Assembly (NCBI GenBank): GCA_050256015.1
Contig: JBFWIL010000043.1
Span: 1-14,298 of the forward strand
DNA: 14,298 nt
Direction of reading: 5' to 3'
From: JBFWIL01 sp050256015
Lineage (GTDB): Bacteria; Bacteroidota; Bacteroidia; Bacteroidales; Prolixibacteraceae
Positions 14,262 to 14,298 of the stretch are shown here, piece by piece. Within the stretch, counting starts at the first letter, position 1. Every line of letters starts with the position of its first letter. The notes under the pieces were generated by a model. The model did no database searches, was not told the DNA's origin, and saw only the letters and a list, made by a program, of their open reading frames with translations. A program made the translations under genes and the position numbers.

Positions 14262-14298
14262 TTACATGCAAAAGAAAGGCTTTGGGTAATTGAAAAAC

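Noticed and set aside
14252..14289. Short plus-strand reading frames from ATG 14252 and ATG 14266 at the right edge.
   Set aside because: Both stop after 7 to 13 codons, with no sign of a longer coding region.

Overview
The window looks like a chromosomal stretch from a Bacteroidota organism, probably of the Bacteroidales. The reasons are promoter-like TAnnTTTG elements upstream of several genes, a near absence of Shine-Dalgarno sequences, a DUF4292 lipoprotein, a Bacteroidota-style EnvC/M23 protein, and a gene block (flippase, dUTPase, TPR lipoprotein, DUF4292, EnvC) that I recall as common in that phylum. The assignment rests on protein families and gene order, not on a search. No rRNA, tRNA, CRISPR array, insertion sequence or phage gene was seen. 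Gene density is very high and no gene-free stretch exceeds about 130 bp.

Left part (1-3021): the 3' portion of a GH13 alpha-glucan hydrolase (+), cut by the window edge, converges on a Tat-exported Gfo/Idh/MocA-type oxidoreductase (-). A strong two-way hairpin terminator lies between them. This part is visibly more GC-rich than the rest. Middle part (3053-5146): a membrane-tethered winged-helix regulator (+) is divergent from the oxidoreductase, and a Crp/Fnr-type regulator (+) follows. Each has its own candidate promoter, and an inverted repeat sits over the Crp promoter.

Right part (5150-14167), all on the minus strand: read in transcription order this is an oligosaccharide flippase, then lutB-like, rrf2 and hemW (an iron-sulfur/heme-themed trio), then dut, a TPR lipoprotein, a DUF4292 lipoprotein and an EnvC-like degenerate M23 protein. 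The last four form a tight operon (7-nt gap, 4-nt overlap, 46-nt gap) that probably couples nucleotide hygiene with cell-envelope work. The lutB-rrf2 pair is separated by 4 nt. The Rrf2 protein keeps three cysteines and a histidine resembling the IscR cluster site, so it is likely an Fe-S sensor controlling the Fe-S protein encoded before it.

Three of the ten genes whose 5' end lies in the window can only start at TTG (regulator, DUF4292, flippase). Published-style extended starts for dut, envC and rrf2 were shortened to internal ATGs. I found no clear-cut new defence or mobile system. The most interesting items are the membrane-bound regulator with an A10 tract in its first codons, the orphan lutB-rrf2 unit with an upstream 16-bp palindrome, and a Fur-box-like palindrome near the right edge.
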